From Scleromatobacter sp964418745 (lineage in GTDB: Bacteria > Pseudomonadota > Gammaproteobacteria > Burkholderiales > Burkholderiaceae_C), in NCBI GenBank assembly GCA_964418745.1, contig CAYQMX010000002.1, forward strand, positions 1 through 64,000: DNA of 64,000 bases, read 5' to 3'. Each line of letters starts with the position of its first letter. The stretch's first letter is position 1. The notes below the pieces were generated by a model that was given only the letters and a program-made list of their open reading frames with translations, did not search any database and was not told the origin of the DNA. Position numbers and translations under genes: made by a program. Positions 49,316-57,955 of this stretch are shown here, in pieces.

Positions 49316-50608
49316 TCAGGCCAGGGCCCTGAAGCTGTCGGCCATGATGGCCAGGCCCTCGTCGACCAGCGCGTCGCTGGCCGTCAGCGGCACCAGCACG
49401 CGCACCACGTTGGCGTAGGACCCGCACGACAGCAGGATCAGGCCGCGCCTGGCCGCTTCCGCGCACAGGCGCTTGGTGAGGTCGGCGTCCGGCTTGGCGT
49501 GGTCGCCGTCCTTGAACAGCTCGATGGCGATCATCGCGCCCAGTCCGCGCACGTCGCCGATGGCCTTGTTGTCGGCGGCGATCGCCGTCAGGCCGGCCGT
49601 CAGGCGCGCGCCGATGGCCTTCGAGCGCTCCAGCAGGTTCTCTTCCTCGAACACGTCCAGCACGGCCAGCGCGGCCGCGCAGCCCAGCGGCGAGCCGGCA
49701 TAGGTGCCGCCCAGGCCGCCGGGGCCCGGGGCGTCCATCAGCGAGGCGCGGCCGATGACTGCCGAGATCGGGAAGCCGCCGGCCATCGACTTGGCCATGG
49801 TGATGATGTCGGGCGCCACGCCCCATTGCTCGCAGGCCAGCCAGGTGCCGGTGCGGCCGGCGCCGGTCTGCACCTCGTCGGCGATGAACACGATGCCGTG
49901 CTTGTCGCACAGCGCGCGCAGCGCCTGCGCGAACGACGGCGAGATGGCGTAGAAGCCGCCTTCGCCCTGCACCGGCTCGATGATGATGGCCGCCACGCGC
50001 TCGGGCTCGACGTCGTACTTGAAGATGCCCTCGATGGAGGCGAGCGCGTCGGCCTCGGTCACGCCGTGCAGGGCGTTCGGGTACTTGGCGTGATAGATCT
50101 CGGCCGGGAACGGGCCGAAGCCGGCCTTGTAGGGCGCGACCTTGCCGGTCAGGCCCATGCCCAGCAGGGTGCGGCCGTGGAAGCCGCCGCCGAAGGCGAT
50201 GACCGCCGAGCGCTTCGTGGCCGAGCGCGCGATCTTGACCGCGTTCTCGACGGCCTCGGCGCCGGTCGACAGGAAGAACGCCTTCTTCTGGAAGTCGCCC
50301 GGGGCCTTGGCGATCAGGCGCTCGGCCAGTTCGACGTAGGGCTCGTAGGCCAGCACCTGGAAGCAGGTGTGGTGGAACTTGTCGAGCTGCGCCTTGACGG
50401 CCGCGACGATCTTCGGATGGCGGTGGCCGGTGTTGAGCACGGCGATGCCGCCGGCGAAGTCGATGTAGCGCTTGCCCTCGACGTCCCACACCTCGGCGTT
50501 TTCCGCACGCTCGGCGAAGATCTCGAACGACTGGCCCAGGCCCGAGGGCAGGGCGGCGCGGCGGCGCGCCATCAGGGCGGCGTTGTTCAGGTGGGCGTCT
50601 CGTTGCAT
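49316..50608 (-). CDS. gabT: 4-aminobutyrate-2-oxoglutarate transaminase, GabT
   Basis: A 430-residue class III PLP aminotransferase that moves the amino group of GABA to 2-oxoglutarate. Motifs: FFLSTGAEAVENAVKIAR, FGGGFHGRTLLGMGLTG, IIEPVQGEGGF, FIADEVQTGAGRTG, and the PLP Lys273 in TMAKSMAGGFP. The gabT-gabD order and the divergent MocR-type regulator support GABA rather than another omega-amino acid. The 184-bp divergent gap holds the control sites. A GC stem followed by CTTTCCTTT on the minus strand (49225-49268) could attenuate read-through into gabD. Confidence 0.95.
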   Translation of the reverse strand: MQRDAHLNNAALMARRRAALPSGLGQSFEIFAERAENAEVWDVEGKRYIDFAGGIAVLNTGHRHPKIVAAVKAQLDKFHHTCFQVLAYEPYVELAERLIAKAPGDFQKKAFFLSTGAEAVENAVKIARSATKRSAVIAFGGGFHGRTLLGMGLTGKVAPYKAGFGPFPAEIYHAKYPNALHGVTEADALASIEGIFKYDVEPERVAAIIIEPVQGEGGFYAISPSFAQALRALCDKHGIVFIADEVQTGAGRTGTWLACEQWGVAPDIITMAKSMAGGFPISAVIGRASLMDAPGPGGLGGTYAGSPLGCAAALAVLDVFEEENLLERSKAIGARLTAGLTAIAADNKAIGDVRGLGAMIAIELFKDGDHAKPDADLTKRLCAEAARRGLILLSCGSYANVVRVLVPLTASDALVDEGLAIMADSFRALA

Positions 50609-50723
50609 GGGGGGAACTCCGGCGCCCGCGGCGGGCGCATTGCGTGAACAGGGGCGCGCAGCCGTGCGGACGGGTGTCGGCAGGGCCAGCCTTCAAGCAC
50701 CGAATGTAGTGCCGGGCTACCAA

Positions 50724-50785
50724 TACAGCCATGTACAGTTGACCTCATCAGCCTGCATACTGTGCAGGTCGGCAACCCAGTACAG
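50724..50785. promoter_or_regulatory. gabT/gabR divergent control region with TACAG repeats
   Basis: TACAG occurs at 50724, 50734 and 50781, the first two exactly 10 bp apart. An inverted copy lies in CATACTGTGCA (50756-50766). MocR/GabR-type regulators bind paired direct repeats near their own promoter, so these are good operator candidates. TTGACC at 50739 could be a -35 for the regulator gene, but no matching -10 is evident at normal spacing. The patch is distinctly AT-richer than its flanks. Confidence 0.6.
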
Positions 50786-50792
50786 ACGGCCC

Positions 50793-52184
50793 ATGTTCAC
50801 GCTGCAATCCGATTCCCCGACGCCCCTGGTCACGCAGATCGTCGACGGCCTGCGCCGCCTGATCGTCGACGGCAGCCTGCGCACCGGCGCGAAGATCCCG
50901 TCGATCCGCCATTTCGCGAAGACGCACCAGGTCAGCGTGTTCACCGTGGTCGAGGCCTACGACCGGCTGGTGGCCCAGGGCTACCTGGTGTCGCGCCCGC
51001 ACTCCGGCTTCTTCGTGCGCCGCCGCGCGCCCGCCGAGACCGCCGCCGTGCCCGGCTTCGCGTCCACCGCCAGCTTCGACGCCCAGTGGTACCTGCGCAG
51101 CATCTTCGAGAACCGCCACCTGGCGGTCAAGGCCGGCTGCGGCTGGCTGCCGCAGTCGTGGCTGTTCGAGGACGGCGTGCGGCGCAGCCTGCGCGGGCTG
51201 GCCGCCGAGAACGTGGAGCTGGACGGCTACGGCGACCCGCGCGGCCACCTGCCGCTGCGCGAATGGATTCGCGACGCGCTGGCCGAGCAGGAGATCTCGC
51301 TGCAGCCCGACCAGGTGCTGCTGACCCACGGCTCCAGCCACGCGCTGGACCTGGCCATCCGCCGCCTGGTGCGCGCCGGCGACGCGGTGCTGGTCGACGA
51401 CCCGGGCTATTCGAACCTGCTGTTCGCGCTGCGCGTGGCCGGCGCCCGCCTGATCCCGGTGCCGCGTACCCCGCAGGGCTACGACCTGGCCGCGCTGGAG
51501 GAGGCCATCGTCACGCACCATCCGCGGGTGTTCTTCACCCAGCCGCGCCTGCAGAGCCCCACCGCGTCGACCGCGACGCTGCCGCAGCTGCACCGCGTGC
51601 TGCAGCTGGCCGACAAGCACGGCCTGACCGTCGTCGAGAACGACCTCTACCTCGATCTCGACCCCGACCCGCGCCCGTCGCTGGCCAGCCTGGACCAGCT
51701 GGCGCGCGTGCTCTACGTCGGCAGCTACTCGAAGACGATCTCGCCCAACCTGCGCGTGGGCTACATCGCCGCCCACCCGGCGCTGATCGACGACCTCGCG
51801 CAGCTGAAGATGATCTCGGGCCTGACGTCCTCGGCCTTCAGCGAACGCCTGATCCTGGGCGCGCTGACCGAGGGCCGCTGGCGCAAGCACCTGAAGGGCC
51901 TGCGCGCCCGCCTGGCCGCCGCCCACGAGGCCTGCGGCCAGCGCCTGCTGGCGCTCGGCTTCGAGCTGTTCCACGAGCCCAAGGCCGGCATGTTCCTGTG
52001 GGCGCGCCATCCGCGCCTGCCCGACCCGGTGGCGCTGTCCAACCGCGCCGCGCTGCACGACGTCATGCTGGGGCCGGGCAACCTGTTCAGCGCCACGCTG
52101 CAGCCCACCGACTGGATGCGCTTCAACGTGGCGTTCGCGATCGATCCGCGGCTGGGGGCCTTCCTCGAAGGCGAGCTGGCCTAG
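50793..52184 (+). CDS. gabR: MocR/GabR-type PLP-binding transcription regulator
   Basis: A 463-residue regulator joining a GntR winged helix (about 8-75: LVTQIVDGLRRLIVDGSLRTG, SIRHFAKTHQVSVFTVVEAYDRL) to an aminotransferase class I-like domain (about 95-463). The PLP lysine is Lys314 in YVGSYSKTISPNLRVGY, and VENDLYLDLD supplies Asp284. In this family PLP plus GABA or another amine changes DNA binding. Position divergent from gabT-gabD makes it the likely activator of GABA use. The call as GabR, rather than a TauR- or PdxR-like member, rests on that context. Confidence 0.85.
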   Translation: MFTLQSDSPTPLVTQIVDGLRRLIVDGSLRTGAKIPSIRHFAKTHQVSVFTVVEAYDRLVAQGYLVSRPHSGFFVRRRAPAETAAVPGFASTASFDAQWYLRSIFENRHLAVKAGCGWLPQSWLFEDGVRRSLRGLAAENVELDGYGDPRGHLPLREWIRDALAEQEISLQPDQVLLTHGSSHALDLAIRRLVRAGDAVLVDDPGYSNLLFALRVAGARLIPVPRTPQGYDLAALEEAIVTHHPRVFFTQPRLQSPTASTATLPQLHRVLQLADKHGLTVVENDLYLDLDPDPRPSLASLDQLARVLYVGSYSKTISPNLRVGYIAAHPALIDDLAQLKMISGLTSSAFSERLILGALTEGRWRKHLKGLRARLAAAHEACGQRLLALGFELFHEPKAGMFLWARHPRLPDPVALSNRAALHDVMLGPGNLFSATLQPTDWMRFNVAFAIDPRLGAFLEGELA

Positions 52185-52214
52185 GAGTCCGGGCGGCTTC
52201 TGCCGCGCAGGCTC

Positions 52215-53084
52215 CTAGCCCAGGTGCGGCTGGATCCCGAAGATCAGCCCGAACACCACCGCGACCACGGTGATCGCCAGCCAGACGCGCTGCAGCGTCT
52301 CGGTGGCCTTCTTCTCCTTGAGCGCGGCGGACAGCTGGTCCTGCAGCGCGGCGAGCTGCTGGCGCAGCACCGGCAGCTCCATCTGGGCGCTGACGGCCTC
52401 GGCCAGCAGCGGCGTGGTCAGTTCCTGCGCCTTCTCGGTGTTCCAGGTCGTCTTCAGGTCCTTGATCGAGCGTGCCCAGAACGTGCCGCCGCCGCCCGCG
52501 GTGGGCTTGACGGTGAAGCCCGAGCGGATGAAGAACTGGTCGCGCAGCGCGATCTGCTCGGGCGTGGGCACGTCCACCTGGTACAGCGAGCCCGTCAGCA
52601 ACGCCGCGTCCGGGTGCTGTTCCGCCACCCACTCGACCAGCAGCGCGCGCAGCAGGCTCATGATGCCCAGCCCGGGCGGATCGGCCAGGATCTGGCCCTT
52701 GGGGCCGAGGCGGGCCGAGCACAGGCGCCGGCCGTCGGCGCCCACCATCTCGAGGACCCGGAACTGCAGCGCGTTGGTGGCCCGGCCGGTGGTGGTGCGT
52801 TCGGCGAAGCGCTGCGTCTGGCCGTCGCGCGGGTCGAACTCGGCCAGCCAGCTCAGCTGCACCCGGTACAGGTGCTCCACGCGGGCGTCGGCGGCACCGG
52901 CCGCCGAGCCATGGAAACAGGTGACGCCGGCCACGCGCACGTTGCCGGTCTTCATGCGCACGCGGAACACGCGGGTGCGCGTCGGGCGTGCGGCGGCCTC
53001 CATTTCGTGCTGCGTGCTCACCCACGGCGCGGCCGAGGGCGGGGCCTGCGCCGCGGAATCGGGGTCGGGGGGCGTGTCGGTCAT
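52215..53084 (-). CDS. Uncharacterised tail-anchored membrane protein
   Basis: A 289-residue protein without signal peptide. An acidic/Pro-rich start (1-25) is followed by a folded region (about 35-205) that I do not recognise. One piece, IALRDQFFIRSGFTVKP, resembles the last motif of GNAT folds, a weak hint. A helical, probably coiled-coil stretch (about 215-260) leads to a single C-terminal membrane segment (RVWLAITVVAVVFGLIFGI, about 266-284) with a five-residue tail. The main domain should face the cytoplasm. It is convergent with gabR and divergent from alaS. Confidence 0.6.
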   Translation of the reverse strand: MTDTPPDPDSAAQAPPSAAPWVSTQHEMEAAARPTRTRVFRVRMKTGNVRVAGVTCFHGSAAGAADARVEHLYRVQLSWLAEFDPRDGQTQRFAERTTTGRATNALQFRVLEMVGADGRRLCSARLGPKGQILADPPGLGIMSLLRALLVEWVAEQHPDAALLTGSLYQVDVPTPEQIALRDQFFIRSGFTVKPTAGGGGTFWARSIKDLKTTWNTEKAQELTTPLLAEAVSAQMELPVLRQQLAALQDQLSAALKEKKATETLQRVWLAITVVAVVFGLIFGIQPHLG

Positions 53085-53209
53085 GGCGGGCCAGGGCGGG
53101 AGTCGCCCGATTGTCGGGCGCCGCAGGCGCGCGGCAAGGGGAACTTGCCCTGGCGAAGGTGACGTTGTTCCGGTTCCCGGCCCGGCCCGGGGGCGCGGGA
53201 GCCGCCTCT

Positions 53210-53215
53210 TATAAT
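53210..53215 (+). promoter_or_regulatory. -10 element upstream of alaS
   Basis: A consensus TATAAT in the context CTTATAATCGACGG stands out from GC-rich DNA, 89 bp before the alaS start. No good -35 hexamer lies 17 bp upstream. The leader of about 80 nt has no obvious T-box-like structure, which is expected outside Gram-positives. Confidence 0.6.
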
Positions 53216-53303
53216 CGACGGTTCCGCGCGACCTCGTCGCACGCCTCTTGTCGACTCCGCCCGCCACGGTACTGCCCAGGCGCGGCCCCCAGAAAGTGCC
53301 GGA

Positions 53304-55937
53304 ATGAAAGCCGCCGAAATCCGTTCGACCTTCCTGAAGTTCTTCGAATCGAAGGGCCACACCATCGTCGCCTCGTCGCCGGTGGTGCCGGGCGACGATC
53401 CGACGCTGCTGTTCACGAACGCCGGCATGAACCAGTTCAAGGACGTGTTCCTGGGCTTCGACAAGCGCCCTTACACACGCGCCACCACCTCGCAGAAGTG
53501 CATCCGCGCCGGCGGCAAGCACAACGACCTCGACAACGTGGGCTACACCGCGCGCCACCACACGTTCTTCGAGATGCTGGGCAACTTCTCGTTCGGCGAC
53601 TACTTCAAGAAGGACGCGATCAGCTACGCGTGGGAACTGCTGACCGTGCACTTCAAGCTGCCGGTCGACAAGCTGTGGGTCACCGTCTACGCCGAGGACG
53701 ACGAGGCCTACGACATCTGGAACAAGACGGTGGGCGTGCCCGCCGAGCGCATCGTGCGCATCGGCGACAACAAGGGCGCGCGCTACGCGTCGGACAACTT
53801 CTGGATGATGGGCGACACCGGCCCGTGCGGCCCGTGCACCGAGATCTTCTACGACCACGGTCCCGGGATCCCCGGCGGCCCCCCGGGCTCGCCGAACGAG
53901 GACGGCGATCGCTACATCGAGATCTGGAACAACGTCTTCATGCAGTTCAACCGCACCGAGGACGGCGTGATGCACCGGCTGCCCAAGCCCAGCGTCGACA
54001 CCGGCATGGGCCTGGAGCGCCTGGCCGCGGTGCTGCAGCACGTGCACTCGAACTACGAGATCGACCTGTTCGTGAACCTGCTCGCGGCCGCGAAGAAGGC
54101 GGTCGACGAGGCCACGCCGGGTGGTGGCGACTGCGACAAGGATTCCCCGTCGCTCAAGGTCATCGCCGACCACATCCGCGCCTGCTCGTTCACCGTGGTC
54201 GACGGCGTGATCCCGGGCAACGCGGGTCGCGGCTACGTGCTGCGCCGCATCGCGCGCCGCGCGATCCGCCACGGCTACAAGCTGGGCGCCCGCACGCCGT
54301 TCTTCCACAGGATCGTGGCCGCGCTGGTGGCCGAGATGGGCGAGGCCTACCCCGAGCTGCGCGCCGCGCAGGCCCGCGTCACCGAGGTGCTGCAGCAGGA
54401 GGAAGAGCGTTTCTTCAAGACCATCGCCACCGGCATGGAACTGCTGGAGTCGGCGCTGGCCGGCGGCGCGAGGCAGATCGACGGCGAGACCGCGTTCAAG
54501 CTGCACGACACCTTCGGCTTCCCGGTCGACCTCACCGGCGACGTCTGCCGCGAGCGCGGCCTGACCGTGGACGAGGCGGGCTTCAACCGCCTGCTCGACG
54601 AACAGAAGGAACGCGGCCGCCAGGCCGGCAAGTTCAAGATGGCGCAGGGCCTGGCCTACACGGGCGTGCCCACGCAGTTCCAGGGCTACGATCACCTGGT
54701 GGTCGAGACCGTGAAGGTGGTCGGCGTCTACGTGGACGGCAGCCCGGTGGACTCGGCCACGGCTGGCGACGACGCGGTGGTGGTGCTCGACCAGACCCCG
54801 TTCTACGCCGAGAGCGGCGGCCAGGTGGGCGACACCGGCGAGCTGCGCAACGGCACGACGCGCATGCTGGTCGAGGACACCATCAAGATCCAGGCCGACG
54901 TGTTCGGCCACCACGGCCGCATCGTCGAGGGCACCGTCACCGTGGGCGACACCTTCGTCGCCCGGGTCGACGTCGAGCGCCGCGCGAAGACGGTGCGCAA
55001 CCACAGCGCCACCCACCTGATGCACAAGGCGCTGCGCGAGGTGCTGGGCGCGCACGTGCAGCAGAAGGGCTCGCTGGTCAACGCCGATCGCACGCGCTTC
55101 GACTTCGCGCACACCGGCCCGCTGACGCCCGAACAGATCCGCAAGGTCGAGGAGATCGTCAACGCCGAGGTGCTGGCCAACGCGCAGGCGAGCGCGGTCA
55201 CGATGGCGATCGACGACGCGCAGAAGTCGGGCGCGATGATGCTGTTCGGCGAGAAGTACGGCGACCACGTGCGCGTGCTCACCATCGGCTCGAGCAAGGA
55301 ACTGTGCGGCGGCACCCACGTCGAGCGCACCGGTGACATCGGCCTGTTCAAGGTCGTCGCCGAGAGCGGCGTGGCCGCGGGCATCCGCCGCATCGAGGCG
55401 GTGACCGGCGACAACGCGCTGGGCTACCTGCAGTCGCTGGAGGACACCGTCGACGGCGTCGCCGCCGCGCTGCACGCCACGCCGGCCGAGGTGCCCGCGC
55501 GCCTGGGCGCCGTGCTCGAGCACGTGAAGGCGCTCGAAAAGGAGCTCGACAAGCTCAAGGGCAAGCTGGCCTCGGCGCAGGGCGACGAGCTCGTGGCCAA
55601 GGCGGTCGACATCAAGGGCCTGAAGGTGCTCGCGGCCCGGCTCGACGGCGCCGACGCCAAGACGCTGCGCGACACCATGGACAAGCTCAAGGACAAGCTC
55701 AAGACCGCCGCCATCGTGCTGGCCGCGGTCGACGGCGACAAGGTGCAGATCGCCGCCGGTGTCACTGCCGACTCGATCGGCCGCATCAAGGCCGGCGAGC
55801 TGGTCAACTTCGTTGCCCAACAGGTCGGTGGCAAGGGCGGCGGCAAGCCTGACATGGCCATGGCCGGCGGCACCGATGCCTCGAAGCTGGCGGGCGCGCT
55901 TGCCAGCGTGCAGGGCTGGGTGCAGGAACGCGCCTGA
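53304..55937 (+). CDS. alaS: Alanyl-tRNA synthetase
   Basis: A 877-residue class II synthetase charging tRNA-Ala. The catalytic core spans about 1-440 (KAAEIRSTFLKFFESKGH, GMNQFKDVFLG, RHHTFFEMLGNFSFGDYFK, GMGLERLAAVLQ). The editing domain has the zinc-site motifs RNHSATHLMHKALREVLG and CGGTHVERTGDIG, which clear Ser- and Gly-tRNA-Ala. The C-Ala domain ends with GGKGGGKPDMAMAGG. Full length, no oddities. A TATAAT box upstream and a terminator hairpin downstream make it a single-gene unit. Confidence 0.98.
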   Translation: MKAAEIRSTFLKFFESKGHTIVASSPVVPGDDPTLLFTNAGMNQFKDVFLGFDKRPYTRATTSQKCIRAGGKHNDLDNVGYTARHHTFFEMLGNFSFGDYFKKDAISYAWELLTVHFKLPVDKLWVTVYAEDDEAYDIWNKTVGVPAERIVRIGDNKGARYASDNFWMMGDTGPCGPCTEIFYDHGPGIPGGPPGSPNEDGDRYIEIWNNVFMQFNRTEDGVMHRLPKPSVDTGMGLERLAAVLQHVHSNYEIDLFVNLLAAAKKAVDEATPGGGDCDKDSPSLKVIADHIRACSFTVVDGVIPGNAGRGYVLRRIARRAIRHGYKLGARTPFFHRIVAALVAEMGEAYPELRAAQARVTEVLQQEEERFFKTIATGMELLESALAGGARQIDGETAFKLHDTFGFPVDLTGDVCRERGLTVDEAGFNRLLDEQKERGRQAGKFKMAQGLAYTGVPTQFQGYDHLVVETVKVVGVYVDGSPVDSATAGDDAVVVLDQTPFYAESGGQVGDTGELRNGTTRMLVEDTIKIQADVFGHHGRIVEGTVTVGDTFVARVDVERRAKTVRNHSATHLMHKALREVLGAHVQQKGSLVNADRTRFDFAHTGPLTPEQIRKVEEIVNAEVLANAQASAVTMAIDDAQKSGAMMLFGEKYGDHVRVLTIGSSKELCGGTHVERTGDIGLFKVVAESGVAAGIRRIEAVTGDNALGYLQSLEDTVDGVAAALHATPAEVPARLGAVLEHVKALEKELDKLKGKLASAQGDELVAKAVDIKGLKVLAARLDGADAKTLRDTMDKLKDKLKTAAIVLAAVDGDKVQIAAGVTADSIGRIKAGELVNFVAQQVGGKGGGKPDMAMAGGTDASKLAGALASVQGWVQERA

Positions 55938-55977
55938 GCGTCGCCTGATCCGCGCGAACTCGCGTCGCGCCCCGCCA

Positions 55978-56016
55978 ACGCCGCGCGTTCCCCCGGAATC
56001 CGCGGCGTCTTCTTTT
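55978..56016 (+). terminator. Probable intrinsic terminator of alaS
   Basis: Arms ACGCCGCG (55978-55985) and CGCGGCGT (56001-56008) pair perfectly and are followed by CTTCTTTT. The loop of 15 bases is longer than usual. It sits 41 bp after the alaS stop, the right position for termination. The rest of this 333-bp gap up to 56270 has no gene that I can see. Confidence 0.65.
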
Positions 56017-56206
56017 GCTTGACGCGTCCGGCGGGCACCCACAGACTGCGTCCATGACCTCGCGCTTCGCCCCGTCGACCGCCTGCACGCGCACTGCCGC
56101 ATCCGCGGGCGTGCGCGCGCTAGGCCGCACGGCGATGCAGGTCGTCGTCGCCTGTCGACCACCGGGCCCGGGTCGCCCATAGCGTCGAATCAATCCGTTT
56201 TCCCGT

Positions 56207-56235
56207 CACAAGGCCCGCCACCCGCGGGCCTTGTG
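56207..56235. terminator. Perfect 12-bp hairpin before the GNAT gene
   Basis: CACAAGGCCCGC and GCGGGCCTTGTG flank CACCC. The stem is perfect and GC-rich. CATTTCC follows on the + strand and, read on the minus strand, ACGGGAAAACGG follows, so neither side has a full T-run. It lies 35 bp before the GNAT start, between its ribosome-binding site and any upstream promoter. It could be a terminator or an mRNA structure that shields translation. Confidence 0.5.
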
Positions 56236-56270
56236 CATTTCCAGTCCTCCACCACCGAAGGAGTTTCCCG

Positions 56271-56855
56271 ATGAACCGCCCCGACGACCGCCCGACCGGC
56301 CCCGACTTCCATGCGAATGCCGCGCCCGTGACGGTGCGCCGCGCCACCGTCGCCGACGCCGAGGGTTTCGCGGCGATGCTGTCGAACCCGGAGGTGTTCC
56401 CGTGGCTGCTGCAGATGCCCTACGGCAGCGCGGAGCACTGGCGCGCGCGGCTGGCCGACAACGCGGTGCCGGGCAAGCCCGACGTGCTGCTGGTGGCGGT
56501 CGCCGACGACGGCGCCGTCGTCGGCGGCGCCGGCCTGCATCCGGTGGGCGCCTCGCCGCGCCGCCGCCACGCGATGGCGTTGGGCATGCAGGTGCAGCCG
56601 GCGTGGCAGCGGCGCGGCGTCGGCTCGACGCTGCTGCAGGCGCTGTGCGACTACGCGGACAACTGGCTGGGCCTGCTGCGCCTCGAGCTGGAGGTGTATG
56701 AAGACAACCACCGCGCGCAGGCGCTGTACCGGCGCTTCGGCTTCGTCCAGGAGGGCGTGCATCGCTGCGACACGCTGCGCGACGGCGTCTACGTCGACAG
56801 CCTGTCGATGGCGCGCCTGAACCCGGCGCCGCTGCGCGGTTTTGCGCGCAACTGA
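56271..56855 (+). CDS. GNAT-family N-acetyltransferase
   Basis: A 194-residue acetyl-CoA-dependent transferase. It has the N-terminal VTVRRATVADAEGFAAML, the acetyl-CoA loop QPAWQRRGVGSTLLQALCDYA (RRGVGS pattern), and the closing ELEVYEDNHRAQALYRRFGF with EGVHRCDTLRDGVYVDSLSMAR. The latter resembles the PhnO/SpeG-like group acting on small molecules or peptides, with a GGAGTTT-type site before the ATG. The first 18 residues are disordered. Substrate unknown. Confidence 0.9.
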   Translation: MNRPDDRPTGPDFHANAAPVTVRRATVADAEGFAAMLSNPEVFPWLLQMPYGSAEHWRARLADNAVPGKPDVLLVAVADDGAVVGGAGLHPVGASPRRRHAMALGMQVQPAWQRRGVGSTLLQALCDYADNWLGLLRLELEVYEDNHRAQALYRRFGFVQEGVHRCDTLRDGVYVDSLSMARLNPAPLRGFARN

Positions 56856-56947
56856 CGCGTTCGCGCGGATTCCCGCGCGGGCGAGGTGGGCGGCCCGCGG
56901 CCGGCATGAGAAACTGCCGGCCGCTCCCCGCTTTTCGATTGCGCTCC

Positions 56948-57745
<798 letters not shown>

Positions 57746-57754
57746 GCCCCGACG

Positions 57755-57822
57755 CTCCCGCTGGTCGCTGCCCCCCGGGGGAGTCCACGTGGACGACAGG
57801 CCGTCCGGTGGACGGACTGTCG
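57755..57822. repeat. Palindrome cluster, possible extragenic repeat
   Basis: Three palindromes in a row lie in the 210-bp gap before coaBC. The first is CCCCCCGGGGGAG with a matching CTCCC upstream. The second is the perfect 12-mer GTCCACGTGGAC (57783-57794). The third is a hairpin with arms CGACAG-G-CCGTCC (57794-57806) and GGACGG-A-CTGTCG (57810-57822), a GGT loop and one mismatch. The first part resembles GC-rich extragenic repeats common in Comamonadaceae. Copy number cannot be tested in the window. No T-run follows, so a simple terminator is less likely. Confidence 0.5.
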
Positions 57823-57955
57823 CCTCGCGGACGGGCGACCGCTTGCGGGAGCCCCCAGGGTCGGCTCGGGTGGTGACCCTCGCTTCCCGAGAGCTTGGAT
57901 GGGCCTGCGGCCGGCCGCGCCGCCTTGGACTTTCGTAAACCGCTACATTGCGCCC

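Noticed and set aside
47675..50647. A 990-codon plus-strand frame opposite gabD and gabT
   Set aside because: Antisense shadow of two clear enzymes.
52215..56180. A very long minus-strand frame that includes the tail-anchored gene and the reverse of alaS
   Set aside because: Only the part from 53084 down has protein-like composition; the rest mirrors alaS codons.
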